Below, in pieces: positions 9,475-18,108 of a stretch of 64,000 nt of DNA. The position numbers and the translations under genes are program-made. Origin of the DNA: Agilicoccus flavus (lineage in GTDB: Bacteria > Actinomycetota > Actinomycetes > Actinomycetales > Dermatophilaceae); the NCBI RefSeq assembly GCF_014857905.1, contig NZ_JACYXE010000007.1:62001-126000 (forward strand), written 5' to 3'. Position 1 is the stretch's first letter, and each line of letters begins with the position of its first letter. Below the pieces are notes generated by a model. It did not search any database. It saw nothing but the letters and a program-made list of their open reading frames with translations, and was not told the DNA's origin.

Positions 9475-10080
9475 GTGACGCAGGAGAAGAGGTCCGCTGC
9501 GGCCACGGCCGCCGCGGCGCGCATCCTCGACGCGGCGACGGCCGCGTTCGCCGAGCTGGGGTTCCACGGCACGTCGACCCGCGACATCGCCGCCCGCGCG
9601 GGCATGAGTCCGGCCGCGATCTACGTGCACCATCGCTCCAAGGAGGAGCTGCTGTACACGATCTCGCTGTCGGGGCACCGGCGGGTGCTCGACGCGATCC
9701 GCGAGGCCTCGGCGGCCGGCATCACCCCCACCGACCGGCTCGAGCGGGTCGCCCACAGCTTCGGCACCTGGCACGCCGAGGGCCACGTGCGGGCCCGGGT
9801 CGTCGACTACGAGATGGGCGCGCTCACCGCGGCGCACCAGGAGGACGTCGCGGCGGTGCGCCGCGACATCGGCACCGTGCACCGGTCGATCATCGAGGCG
9901 GGCGTCGCCACGGGGGAGTTCGCGGTGGCGGACCCGTCGATGACGTCGGTCTCGATCATCTCCCTCGGCGTCGACATCGCCCGCTGGTACCGGCCCGAGA
10001 AGGCGTGGACTACGGCGCAGGTCGTGGCGCACTACCGCGACACCGTGCTGCGGATCGTGGGCGCGGCGCCGCGCTCGTGA
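9475..10080 (+). CDS. TetR-family transcriptional regulator
   Basis: This protein is 201 aa from GTG 9475; GGAGG sits 5 bases upstream, and an earlier in-frame GTG at 9469 overlaps that ribosome site. The N-terminal helix-turn-helix is AAFAELGFHGTSTRDIAARA followed by GMSPAAIYVHHRSKEELLY, the standard TetR signature. The rest is a helical ligand domain of unknown specificity. It is divergent from the beta-oxidation operon with the palindromic operator between them, so it most likely represses that operon and is released by an acyl-CoA. FadR/KstR-like function is an inference from context. Confidence 0.88.
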   Translation: MTQEKRSAAATAAAARILDAATAAFAELGFHGTSTRDIAARAGMSPAAIYVHHRSKEELLYTISLSGHRRVLDAIREASAAGITPTDRLERVAHSFGTWHAEGHVRARVVDYEMGALTAAHQEDVAAVRRDIGTVHRSIIEAGVATGEFAVADPSMTSVSIISLGVDIARWYRPEKAWTTAQVVAHYRDTVLRIVGAAPRS

Positions 10081-10180
10081 CCTGAACGATCGAGGCGTGA
10101 GGGTCCGGCCGTGCGGCGAACGCCGGCGAGCTCGCGAGCCGCAGTGAGTGCGACCACGAGCACGTCGCGTGCGCGCCCTC

Positions 10181-10774
10181 TCAGGACCGGCGCAGGACGG
10201 CGACGAGGAAGCCGGAGTCGTCGGTGAAGGGGCGCAGGTCCCAGCTCGAGAGCAGGACGTCGGGCACGAGGCCCGCCGTGCGCGCGTCGTCGAGGAACTC
10301 CGCGAACGGGTAGCCCCGGCCGGCACCGAAACCCACGACGGCGCGGCCGTCGAGGTCGAGGTGGTCGGCGAACCGGCGCAGGATGTCGACGCGTGTGCTC
10401 GGCGCGACGAACGTGACGACGTTGCCCGCGCAGACGATGACGTCGAACCGCTCCGGACGGTCGAGGTCGGCGAGGTTGCCCGCCACCCAGGTCGGCCCGG
10501 GATGGTCCGCCTCCGCCGCGGCGATGAGCGCCGGATCGACGTCCACCCCGACGACGACGTGTCCGACGCGGTGGAGGTACCCGCCGAGCCGGCCCGGCCC
10601 ACAGCCGGCGTCGAGGATCGTCGCGCCGCGGCCCACCATCGCGTCGACGAGGCGGGCCTCGCCGACGATGTCCTCGCCCCGCTCCGCGAGGCCGCGGAAC
10701 CGGTCGATGTACCAGGCGGAATGGCCGGGGTTCTCTGCGATGATCCGCTCCCACTCGCCCTGCTCGTGCGTCAT
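10181..10774 (-). CDS. SAM-dependent class I methyltransferase
   Basis: This 197-aa protein starts MTHEQGEWERIIAENPGHSA at ATG 10774, which overlaps the stop of the MFS gene (ATGA). Motif I ILDAGCGPGRLGGYL, motif II VVGVDVDPALIAAA, and post-II/III segments NLADLDRPERFDVIVCAGNV define a Rossmann-fold methyltransferase. The substrate cannot be told. Translational coupling to the drug/proton antiporter gene suggests co-regulation. It converges with the TetR gene across a 100-bp gap with no clear hairpin. Confidence 0.85.
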   Translation of the reverse strand: MTHEQGEWERIIAENPGHSAWYIDRFRGLAERGEDIVGEARLVDAMVGRGATILDAGCGPGRLGGYLHRVGHVVVGVDVDPALIAAAEADHPGPTWVAGNLADLDRPERFDVIVCAGNVVTFVAPSTRVDILRRFADHLDLDGRAVVGFGAGRGYPFAEFLDDARTAGLVPDVLLSSWDLRPFTDDSGFLVAVLRRS

Positions 10775-12501
10775 GCGTGGTGCCTCTCGGGTCGGTTCGT
10801 CGGATCCCCGGCGGCCGGGGTGGTCGGTCCGGCGTCGGGCGTATCGACAGCGCCTGCGGTCTCGGCCGCGCCGGGGACCTCCGCCGCGACGGCGAGCTGG
10901 TGGCGGGGGCGGGCGAGGCACAGGGTGAGCAGGGTGGCGACGCCGATGACGGTCGCGGGCACGAGGATCGTCTCGGACATCGCGTCGGCGAGGGCCCCCG
11001 TGACGGCCGGCGGGACGGATCCGGACCCGGTCCGACCCTCCGCGACGGCCCCGGACGCCCCGGGCAGGTGCGCCGCGATGCGGCTGCCCATGACCGTCGC
11101 GACGACGGCGCTGCCGATGACCGACCCGATCTGCCGGGTCGTGTTGTAGACGCCGGCGCCCGCACCCGCCTTGTCGCGGGGGAGGTTCGCCGTCGCGGAC
11201 GTCGACAGCGGCCCCCACACGAAGCTGTTCGCGGTGCCGAGCAGGAACATCGGCAGCAGGAGCGCCCAGACGGGCGAGTCGGTCGTCATGACCCGGCTCA
11301 ACCAGAACAGCGAGATGGACCAGCCGACGAACCCGCCCGTCGCGAGCAGGCGCGGGTGCAGGCGGTTGACGAGCCCGCCGACCCACCGCGCGAGGACGAT
11401 CGACATGACGGCGGTCGGGGCGGTGAGCAGGGCCGCCTGGGTGGGGGTGTAGCCCCGGGCCTCCTGGGCGAAGATCATCAGCGCGAACGGCATCGCGGTC
11501 ACCGTGAATCCGACGACCACGATCGAGGCGTTGGCGACGGCGAAGTTGCGGTCGGCGAAGAGCCCGAGGGGCACGAGCGGCGCGGTCCGGTTGACGTGTT
11601 GCCAGCCGACGAACGCCGCGAGGACGAGCAGCCCGGTCACGATGAGGCCCCACACCGAGATCGGCCCGGCGATCGTGCCCCACTCGTAGGTGTTGCCTTC
11701 CTGGATGCCGAACACGAGCAGGAAGAGGCCGAGCCCCGAAAGGGCGACGCCGAGCCAGTCGAGCCGCATCCGGCTCGTGGGCAGGACGGGCAGGAGCCGC
11801 CACGCCAGCGCGAGCCCCACGAGGCCGACGGGCACGTTGACGAAGAAGATCCACTCCCAGCCGAGCGAGTCGAGCAGCAGGCCGCCGGCGATCGGGCCGA
11901 CGAGGGTGGCGACGCCGGCGGTGGCGCCCCACAGCGCCATCGCCGTGCCGCGCCGAGCCGGCGGGAACAGGCGGGTGATGAGCGCCATCGTCTGCGGGGT
12001 CATGACGGCCGCCCCGAGGCCCTGCACGACGCGGGCGACGATGAGCCACTCGATCGTGTGGGTGAGTCCGCAGGCCAGCGAGGCGAGGGTGAACACGGCG
12101 AGCCCGGTCAGGTACATCGTCCGCTGCCCGAACCGGTCCCCGAGCCGGCCCGTGATGAGCAGCGGCACGGCGTACGCGAGCAGGTACGCGCTCGTCACCC
12201 AGACGACCTGGTTGACGTCCGCGCCCAGCTCGGCCATGAGGGCCGGGGTCGCGACCGAGACGATCGTCGAGTCGACGAGGATCATGAAGAAGCCCGCGAG
12301 GAGGGCCCAGAGGGCGCGCCAGGCGCGGCGCTCGTCGATGGGTCCACCGGCCGTCGCCGAATCCGGGTTCGCCGCGTCCGCCGGGCCCGCCGAATCCGTC
12401 GACCCGTCCGGGGCGCCCGCGCCGGTCCGCGCCGCACCGGTGCCCGTCGACCCCACGGTCGAGGGCCGCGCGGCGTGGCGGGGGGTGTAGGACCTGCTCA
12501 T
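10771..12501 (-). CDS. MFS transporter, DHA2 (14-TM drug:proton antiporter) family
   Basis: This 576-aa membrane protein starts at ATG 12501. After a 55-residue hydrophilic, Gly/Ala/Thr-rich N-terminal arm it shows WALLAGFFMILVDSTIVSVA, the motif A loop GRLGDRFGQRTMYL, ARVVQGLGAAVMTPQTMALI (motif C region) and NTTRQIGSVIGSAVVATVMG near the end. Together these are typical of the EmrB/QacA-like DHA2 family with 14 predicted transmembrane helices. It probably exports drugs or metabolites using proton motive force. The cytoplasmic C-tail is about 40 residues and low-complexity. It overlaps the downstream methyltransferase start by 4 bases. Confidence 0.9.
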   Translation of the reverse strand: MSRSYTPRHAARPSTVGSTGTGAARTGAGAPDGSTDSAGPADAANPDSATAGGPIDERRAWRALWALLAGFFMILVDSTIVSVATPALMAELGADVNQVVWVTSAYLLAYAVPLLITGRLGDRFGQRTMYLTGLAVFTLASLACGLTHTIEWLIVARVVQGLGAAVMTPQTMALITRLFPPARRGTAMALWGATAGVATLVGPIAGGLLLDSLGWEWIFFVNVPVGLVGLALAWRLLPVLPTSRMRLDWLGVALSGLGLFLLVFGIQEGNTYEWGTIAGPISVWGLIVTGLLVLAAFVGWQHVNRTAPLVPLGLFADRNFAVANASIVVVGFTVTAMPFALMIFAQEARGYTPTQAALLTAPTAVMSIVLARWVGGLVNRLHPRLLATGGFVGWSISLFWLSRVMTTDSPVWALLLPMFLLGTANSFVWGPLSTSATANLPRDKAGAGAGVYNTTRQIGSVIGSAVVATVMGSRIAAHLPGASGAVAEGRTGSGSVPPAVTGALADAMSETILVPATVIGVATLLTLCLARPRHQLAVAAEVPGAAETAGAVDTPDAGPTTPAAGDPTNRPERHHA

Positions 12502-12568
12502 GTCGTCTCCGTCTGCGGGTGATGCGGGTGGGGCAGCGGACCTCCCGAGAGATCGGCCGGCGCGGGAC

Positions 12569-13291
12569 TCATCCCGACCCGAGGGCGTCTCGGACCCCCG
12601 TCTCGGGCGGGCCGAGCACCGGGTCGCGCCGCGTGAGGACGTCGAGCGCCGCCTTGACGTTGGCGAAGACCTCGCGGACCTGGCCCTCGCGCCACAGCGA
12701 CGACCATCGACGGGCGCTCGAGTCGCCCACCCCCACGGCATCGACGCCGAGGGCCGAGCAGATCGCGAGGGCCCGGGGCAGGTGGTAGGCCTGCGACACG
12801 ACGACGAGCCGGTCGACGCCGAAGATCCGGGTGACGCGGGCGCACGAGTCGTACGTGTCGCGGCCGGCGTAGTCGGGGACGATCTTCTGCTCGGGCACGC
12901 CGTGCGCGACGAGGTACCGCTTCATCGCGGTCGGCTCGTCGTAGTGCTCGGAACTGTTGTCGCCCGACACGAGCAGCACCTCGACCCGCCCCGCCTTGTA
13001 CAGCGCCCGGGCGAGGTCGAGGCGGGCGGCGAGGAAGCCGGACGGCCGGCCGTCGGGGCCGACCCCGGCGCCGAGGACGAGCGCGACCTCCTCGGCGGGG
13101 ATGTCGGTCGAGTCGTGGAGTCGCCCCGCCGAGGCGCCGTGGGTCCAGATCCAGGGCCCGACGAGGACGGCGATCCCCGTCGCGGTCACCGCGAGCGCGG
13201 CCCGCCGCACGCGCCGGTGCCGTCGGTCGGATCGGATGGTGAGCGGGCCCCCGGCGTGGGCGCCGGCGCCCACGCCGGGGGCGCCGCTCAC
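12569..13291 (-). CDS. YdcF/SanA-like DUF218 membrane protein
   Basis: This protein is 240 aa if started at GTG 13291, which overlaps the UGPase stop (GTGA). A later GTG around 13210, just before the transmembrane segment AALAVTATGIAVLVGPWIW, is also possible and would leave the 36-bp palindrome in the leader. The extracytoplasmic domain carries the DUF218 signatures VLGAGVGPDGRPSGFLAARL, LLVSGDNSSEHYDE, GRDTYDSCARVTRI and VVVSQAYHLPRALA. Family members (SanA, YdcF, ElyC) act in envelope biogenesis; the enzymatic activity is not established. Coupling to UDP-glucose synthesis would suit a cell-envelope role. Confidence 0.8.
   Translation of the reverse strand: MSGAPGVGAGAHAGGPLTIRSDRRHRRVRRAALAVTATGIAVLVGPWIWTHGASAGRLHDSTDIPAEEVALVLGAGVGPDGRPSGFLAARLDLARALYKAGRVEVLLVSGDNSSEHYDEPTAMKRYLVAHGVPEQKIVPDYAGRDTYDSCARVTRIFGVDRLVVVSQAYHLPRALAICSALGVDAVGVGDSSARRWSSLWREGQVREVFANVKAALDVLTRRDPVLGPPETGVRDALGSG
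13247..13282. repeat. Perfect 36-bp palindrome at the UGPase/YdcF junction
   Basis: The two 18-bp arms (13247-13264 and 13265-13282) are exact reverse complements with no spacer; the symmetry breaks at the next base pair on both sides. It lies 6 bases downstream of the UGPase stop codon, inside the first 15 codons of the YdcF-like gene if that begins at GTG 13291. In RNA it would form a very stable hairpin able to hide the coupled start or attenuate the transcript. Confidence 0.85.
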
Positions 13292-14667
13292 GCGTCCGCG
13301 CCCAGTCGGGTCCCCGCCTCGACGCGCCCACCCTCGGTGCCGAGGGTGGCGTTGCCGCTGACGGCCACGTCGGGGCCGAACGCCCAGTCGCCCTCGACGG
13401 TCAGGCTGTTCGCCTCCTTGAGGGAGGGCACCCCCGCGGCGAAGCGCTCCTCGAAGTCGCCGATCTTCTTGTAGGCCTTGCCGAGCGTGATCGTGGGGGC
13501 CTGCTCGACGGTGAGCCGCAGCCGGCCGTCGTCGCCCACGTCGTAGACGTCGCTGCGCAGCAGGAGGAGCTCGTTCGTCGTCTTGACGGGGAGGAAGCGG
13601 GTGCGCGGGACGCAGATGGCCTGCGCGCCTTCGAACACCTCGACCGCCGCGCCCATCGCCGACTCGATCTGGATGACCTCGGGGGAGCCGGAGTCCTTCG
13701 GGTCGACGGTCTTGCTGTTGCGGATGAGGGGCAGGCCGAGGACGCCGCCGCGCTCCTCGAGCACGGACAGGACGCGCTCGAGGTCGAACCACAGGTTGTT
13801 GCAGTGGAAGTACGGGTGCCGGTGCTCGTCGGTGAAGTACTCCATCTCGTCGTCGGCCGTCTGCGCCGTGTCGCGCAGGATGAGCTGGCCGTCGCTGCGG
13901 CGGATCGCGAGGTGGCCGCCCTTGCGGTCCATGGCGGTGCGGCGGCAGACCTCGGCCGCGTACGGCGCGCCCGAGGCGGCGAACCAGCCCGCGAGCCGGG
14001 CGTCGGGCCCGGCGCCGAGGTTGTCGGAGTTGCTCACGCTGGCGTAGCGGTACCCGGCGTCGACGAGGGCGCGCAGGATGCCGGTCGACAGCAGGGACGG
14101 GTAGAGGTCGCCGTGGCCAGGCGGGCACCACTCGAGGCGAGCGTCGGCCGGCCACTCCACGGGGGTGAGGTCGTCGGCGCGGAGCTTGGGCTCCTGGCTC
14201 TGCAGGAAGTCGACCGGGAGGCCGTCGACCTCGACGTCGTCGTGGTTCTCGAGGGCCGCCAGCGTGTCGTCGCGGGTGTTGAAGCTGTTCATGAACAGGA
14301 CCGGGAGCCGGGCGCCGTACTCGCGGCGGGCCGCGCGGACCTGGTCGAGGATGAGGTCGAGGAAGGTCTTGCCGTCGCGCACCGTGAGCAGGGACTTGGC
14401 CTGGGCCATCCCCATCGAGGTGCCGAGGCCGCCGTTGAGCTTGATGAGCACCGTCTTGCCGATCGCGTCGCGGACCGTGGCGTCATCGACGTCGACGTCC
14501 TCGAGTTTCGGGGGATCGGTGAGGGGCTCGATGGTGTCCTCGGGGATGAGGCCCGTCTCGCCCCTCTCGAGCTGACGGTAGTAGTCGGCGAAGACGTCGA
14601 CCGCCGCCTGCGCGACGCCCGCCTCCTCCATCTTGGTGCGTGCCTGTGCCAGACCGGAGTCGCTCAT
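13288..14667 (-). CDS. UTP--glucose-1-phosphate uridylyltransferase (UDPGP family)
   Basis: This protein is 459 aa from ATG 14667 (MSDSGLAQARTKMEEAGVA). The nucleotide-binding glycine loop VLIKLNGGLGTSMGMAQAKS, MNSFNTRDDTLA, SNSDNLGAGPDARLAGWFA and a C-terminal left-handed beta-helix region (SLTVEGDWAFGPDVAVSG) match the eukaryotic-like UDPGP family (UGP2-type) rather than bacterial GalU. It makes UDP-glucose from UTP and glucose-1-phosphate for glycogen, trehalose or envelope polysaccharides. It is followed at a GTGA overlap by the YdcF-like gene and the 36-bp palindrome. Confidence 0.9.
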   Translation of the reverse strand: MSDSGLAQARTKMEEAGVAQAAVDVFADYYRQLERGETGLIPEDTIEPLTDPPKLEDVDVDDATVRDAIGKTVLIKLNGGLGTSMGMAQAKSLLTVRDGKTFLDLILDQVRAARREYGARLPVLFMNSFNTRDDTLAALENHDDVEVDGLPVDFLQSQEPKLRADDLTPVEWPADARLEWCPPGHGDLYPSLLSTGILRALVDAGYRYASVSNSDNLGAGPDARLAGWFAASGAPYAAEVCRRTAMDRKGGHLAIRRSDGQLILRDTAQTADDEMEYFTDEHRHPYFHCNNLWFDLERVLSVLEERGGVLGLPLIRNSKTVDPKDSGSPEVIQIESAMGAAVEVFEGAQAICVPRTRFLPVKTTNELLLLRSDVYDVGDDGRLRLTVEQAPTITLGKAYKKIGDFEERFAAGVPSLKEANSLTVEGDWAFGPDVAVSGNATLGTEGGRVEAGTRLGADA

Positions 14668-14834
14668 GTCCCGATCGTAGGTGAGCCCCCCGACAGACTC
14701 GTGCGCTCGGGGCGATCCGTTACGGCCGCAAGCGAATGCGCCGGTCGGCGGGGCGAGACGGCGGGTCGGCCGTGGATTCTGTCGGTGCGGGGGTCTGCGT
14801 TCGATGCATCCAGTCGCCAGCCGGAGGTCCGCCC

Positions 14835-16220
14835 ATGTCGCCGTCGTCCCGCCCTTCAGTCCCCTCCGCCGCACCGTCCGACGCGCCGCTCGCGTCGGCC
14901 GACGCACCGCAGGCCGGCCCCGGCCGGTGGCGGTCCAACCCGGCGCTGACGCGGCGTTCGCTGCTCTCGCTCGGCGTCGCGGCCTCGGCGATGGGCGCCC
15001 TCGCCGCGTGCGGCAGCAACACGGGCCGCGACGAGGCCCCGGTCGGCGGCGGGGGCACGAGCGGCGGCTCCACGCCGACGCTCAACCAGTGGTACCACCA
15101 GTACGGCGAGGCCGGCACGCAGCAGGCGGTGCAGCGGTACGCCAAGGAGTACCCCGACGCGACCGTCAAGGTCACGTGGAAGCCGGGCGACTACGACCAG
15201 TCGATGGTCGCCACCCTCCTCACCGCCGGAGCGCCCGACGTCTTCGAGTACGGCAACGGACCGACGATCGACATGATCACCGGCGGGCAGGTCGCCGACC
15301 TGTCCGACCTGTTCGGCGACGCCAAGGCCGACTTCGACCAGGCGCTGATCGACCGCGTCACCTACCAGGGCAAGATCTACGCGATCCCGCAGGTCTTGGA
15401 CTCCCAGGTGCTCGTCTACCGCAAGAGCGCGCTCCAGAAGGCGGGGGTCACGCCGCCGGCGACGGTCGACGAATTGCTCGCGGCTGCCAAGACGCTCACC
15501 TCCGGCGACGTCAAGGGGCTGTTCGTCGGCAACGACGGCGGCGTGTCCATCCTCGGCGGGCCCATGCTCTGGGCGAGCGGCCTGGACTACCTGACGAAGG
15601 AGAACACCTTCGGCTTCGACGACCCCAAGGCCGTCGCGGCGTTCACCAAGCTGCGGGAGCTGTTCGCGAGCAAGACCCTGCTGCTCGGCGCGCCGAAGGA
15701 CTGGTTCGACGCCTCCGCGCTGACGCAGGGGCTGGCCGCGATGCAGTTCACCGGCCTGTGGAACCTGCCGGCGATCGAGAAGGCGATCCCGGGCGACTAC
15801 GGGGTGCTGCCCTGGCCGGCCATGCCCGGCGGCGCGCCCGCCGTGCCCGTCGGCGCGTACGGCGCGTGTGTCTTCGCCAAGGGCAAGAACGTCGACGCGG
15901 CCAAGAAGTTCGTCAAGTGGCTGTGGATCGACTCCACCGACCGGCAGCTCGACTGGGCGCAGTCCTACGGCTTCCACATCCCCGCGCGGCAGAGCCTCGT
16001 CGGCCGGGCCGAGAAGCTCAAGAGCGGGCCGGCCGCGGAGGCCGCCAAGATCGTCACCGACCACGGGCACGCCCAGACGCCGCTGCTGTGGACGCCCAAG
16101 TGCTCGACCGCGTTCGGCGACATGATGACGCGCATCGTCAAAGAGGGCGCCGACCCGAAGGCCGAGATCGCCAAGGTCAAGGCCGTCGCCGAGGCCGAGC
16201 TCGAGCGGCTCGGGGTCTGA
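14835..16220 (+). CDS. Sugar ABC transporter substrate-binding lipoprotein
   Basis: This 461-aa protein starts at ATG 14835 with GGAGGT 6 bases upstream. Residues 38-59 combine a Tat-like twin-arginine motif (TRRSLLSLGV, Arg40-Arg41) with a lipobox LAAC (Cys59), so it is predicted to be Tat-exported and lipid-anchored. The mature part has family 1 solute-binding features such as WYHQYGEAGTQQAVQRYAKE, VTWKPGDYDQSMVATLLTAG and the gate segment FTGLWNLPAIEKAIPG. It binds a mono- or oligosaccharide for the two permeases that follow by 4 and 1 bases. No ATPase gene is in the operon, so a shared MsiK-type ATPase encoded elsewhere is expected. Confidence 0.9.
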   Translation: MSPSSRPSVPSAAPSDAPLASADAPQAGPGRWRSNPALTRRSLLSLGVAASAMGALAACGSNTGRDEAPVGGGGTSGGSTPTLNQWYHQYGEAGTQQAVQRYAKEYPDATVKVTWKPGDYDQSMVATLLTAGAPDVFEYGNGPTIDMITGGQVADLSDLFGDAKADFDQALIDRVTYQGKIYAIPQVLDSQVLVYRKSALQKAGVTPPATVDELLAAAKTLTSGDVKGLFVGNDGGVSILGGPMLWASGLDYLTKENTFGFDDPKAVAAFTKLRELFASKTLLLGAPKDWFDASALTQGLAAMQFTGLWNLPAIEKAIPGDYGVLPWPAMPGGAPAVPVGAYGACVFAKGKNVDAAKKFVKWLWIDSTDRQLDWAQSYGFHIPARQSLVGRAEKLKSGPAAEAAKIVTDHGHAQTPLLWTPKCSTAFGDMMTRIVKEGADPKAEIAKVKAVAEAELERLGV

Positions 16221-16224
16221 GCGG

Positions 16225-17238
16225 GTGAGCAGCGCCGCCCTCGGGTCGGCCGCCGACGCCGCGCCCGCGCGAGGTGGGCCGGGCGGTCGACCGGCCGAGC
16301 CCGGTGTGAGCGCGGCCCGCCGGGCGCCGCCGTGGCGCCGGCGCCTCCTCGGCCGCCAGAACCAGAACCTGTGGTTCTGGGTGTTCGTCGGGCCGTTCTT
16401 CGCCGGGCTCGTCCTCTTCATCTACGTGCCCATCGCGTGGAGCGCGTACCTGTCGTTCTTCGAGGCGTACAACACGGTGTCGCCCACCCGCATGGTCGGG
16501 TTCGCGAACTACACCGACATGCTCGGCGACCCGAACTTCCGCTCCAGCCTGACGACGTTCCTCGTGTTCGCGGCGTTCATCGTGCCGACGACGTTCGCGC
16601 TGTCGCTGGCGACCGCCGTGCTCGTCGCGCGGACGCGGGTGGCGCAGGCGTTCTTCCGGTCGGTGTTCTTCCTGCCCACCGCCTGTTCGTACGTCGTCGC
16701 CGCCCTCATCTGGAAGATGTCGATCTTCTCGGGCGTGCGGTCGGGCCTGGCGAACACGGTGCTCGGGTGGTTCGGCGCGGAGTCGGTCCCGTGGCTGTCG
16801 GTGACGAATCCGCCCTGGTACTGGCTCGTCATCGTCAGCGCCAGGCTGTGGCTGCAGGTGGGGTTCTACATGATCCTCTTCCTCGCCGGGCTGCAGCGGA
16901 TCGGTCCCCACCTCTACGAGGCGGCCGCCATCGACGGCGCGACGGGCTGGAAGGCGTTCCGCCACATCACGTTCCCGCTGCTGCGCCCGACCTCGACGGC
17001 CGTGCTGCTGCTCCTGCTCATCAACGCCTTCCAGGCGTTCGACGAGTTCTTCAACATCCTGTCGAGCTTCGGCACCTACCCGCCGTACGCGCGCCCGCCG
17101 CTCGTCTACCTCTACTACACGGCGCTCGGGCAGGGGCAGGACTTCGGCCACGGCAGCGCCGGCGCGATCATCCTCACCGCGGTGATCGCCGTCATCGCCG
17201 TGGCCTTCAACCGCCTGTTCGTCCGGGAGGCCGACTGA
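16225..17238 (+). CDS. Sugar ABC transporter permease (MalF/UgpA type)
   Basis: This 337-aa protein starts at GTG 16225, 4 bases after the binding-protein stop. After a 45-residue Ala/Gly/Pro-rich arm it has six predicted membrane helices beginning WFWVFVGPFFAGLVLFIYVP. The cytoplasmic EAA loop is YEAAAIDGATGWKAFRHITF, the docking site for the ATPase. It is the first half of the heterodimeric CUT1 permease, located in the cytoplasmic membrane. The extended cytoplasmic N-terminus is common in actinobacterial homologues. Confidence 0.9.
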   Translation: MSSAALGSAADAAPARGGPGGRPAEPGVSAARRAPPWRRRLLGRQNQNLWFWVFVGPFFAGLVLFIYVPIAWSAYLSFFEAYNTVSPTRMVGFANYTDMLGDPNFRSSLTTFLVFAAFIVPTTFALSLATAVLVARTRVAQAFFRSVFFLPTACSYVVAALIWKMSIFSGVRSGLANTVLGWFGAESVPWLSVTNPPWYWLVIVSARLWLQVGFYMILFLAGLQRIGPHLYEAAAIDGATGWKAFRHITFPLLRPTSTAVLLLLLINAFQAFDEFFNILSSFGTYPPYARPPLVYLYYTALGQGQDFGHGSAGAIILTAVIAVIAVAFNRLFVREAD

Positions 17239-17239
17239 C

Positions 17240-18088
17240 ATGGCCGTCGTCGATCGGTCCCGCGGGGCCCGCCTCGGAGCGCTGGCGCGATACACCGCCC
17301 TGGGCGTCGCCGCCGCCCTCTTCCTCGTGCCGTTCTACCTGCTCTTCCGCAACGCGTTGATGACCGAGGCGGAGCTGACGTCGCCGACGTGGCACCTGCT
17401 GCCGTCCTGGCGCTGGGAGAACTTCACCCTCCTCTTCAGCGACCCGGCCGTCCCCATGGCGCGCTCGCTGCTCAACTCCCTCGCGATCGCGATCACCCAG
17501 ACGCTCGGCGTCCTCGTCGTCTCCGGCCTGGCCGGGTACGGGCTCGCACGCATCCCGTACCGGTGGAGCAACCTCGTCTTCTACGCGGTGACGGCCTCCC
17601 TGCTCATCCCCGCGGCGGTGACGTTCGTGCCGAGCTTCGTGCTCGTCTCCTCGCTCGGCTGGGTCTCGACGCTGCGAGGTCTGATCATCCCGGGCCTGTT
17701 CCAGGCCCTGGCCACGTTCCTGTTCCGGCAGTTCTACCTCGGCTTCCCTAAGGAGATCGAAGAGGCGGCGTTCATCGACGGCCTCGGCTACTGGGGCACG
17801 TTCTGGCGCGTGGTCGTCCCCAACTCGGGCGGCTTCGCGGCCGCCATCGCGACGATCACGTTCATCGGCAGCTGGAACGCCTTCCTCTGGCCCCTCGTCA
17901 TCGCCCAGGACAGCGAGGCGTGGACGGTCCAGATCGCGCTGTCGACGTTCCTCACCGCGCAGTCCGTCGACCTCGCCGAACTGTTCGTGGCCGCCGTCGT
18001 CGCCATCCTCCCGCTGCTGCTCATGTTCCTGTTCCTGCAGCGCTGGATCGTCGAGGGGGTCGAACGGACGGGCATCGCCGGCGACTGA
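17240..18088 (+). CDS. Carbohydrate ABC transporter permease (MalG/UgpE type)
   Basis: This 282-aa protein starts at ATG 17240, one base after the partner's stop. It has six predicted helices (the first is YTALGVAAALFLVPFYLLFR), SGLAGYGLARIPYRWSNLVF, and the EAA loop EEAAFIDGLGYWGTFWRVVV. It forms the second half of the CUT1 permease with the gene at 16225. The operon ends here, converging with the isomerase-like gene across 20 bases. Confidence 0.9.
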   Translation: MAVVDRSRGARLGALARYTALGVAAALFLVPFYLLFRNALMTEAELTSPTWHLLPSWRWENFTLLFSDPAVPMARSLLNSLAIAITQTLGVLVVSGLAGYGLARIPYRWSNLVFYAVTASLLIPAAVTFVPSFVLVSSLGWVSTLRGLIIPGLFQALATFLFRQFYLGFPKEIEEAAFIDGLGYWGTFWRVVVPNSGGFAAAIATITFIGSWNAFLWPLVIAQDSEAWTVQIALSTFLTAQSVDLAELFVAAVVAILPLLLMFLFLQRWIVEGVERTGIAGD

Positions 18089-18108
18089 CCGGGCGGGCGA
18101 CGGCCCCG

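Noticed and set aside
14736-14834. Longer N-terminus for the sugar-binding protein (ATG 14736)
   Set aside because: GGAGGT precedes ATG 14835, and a 33-residue extension before a Tat signal would be unusual.
14736-16421. Large antisense frames across the sugar transporter genes and similar ones elsewhere
   Set aside because: These are typical long shadow frames of high-GC coding DNA and translate to Arg/Ala/Pro-rich sequence without motifs.
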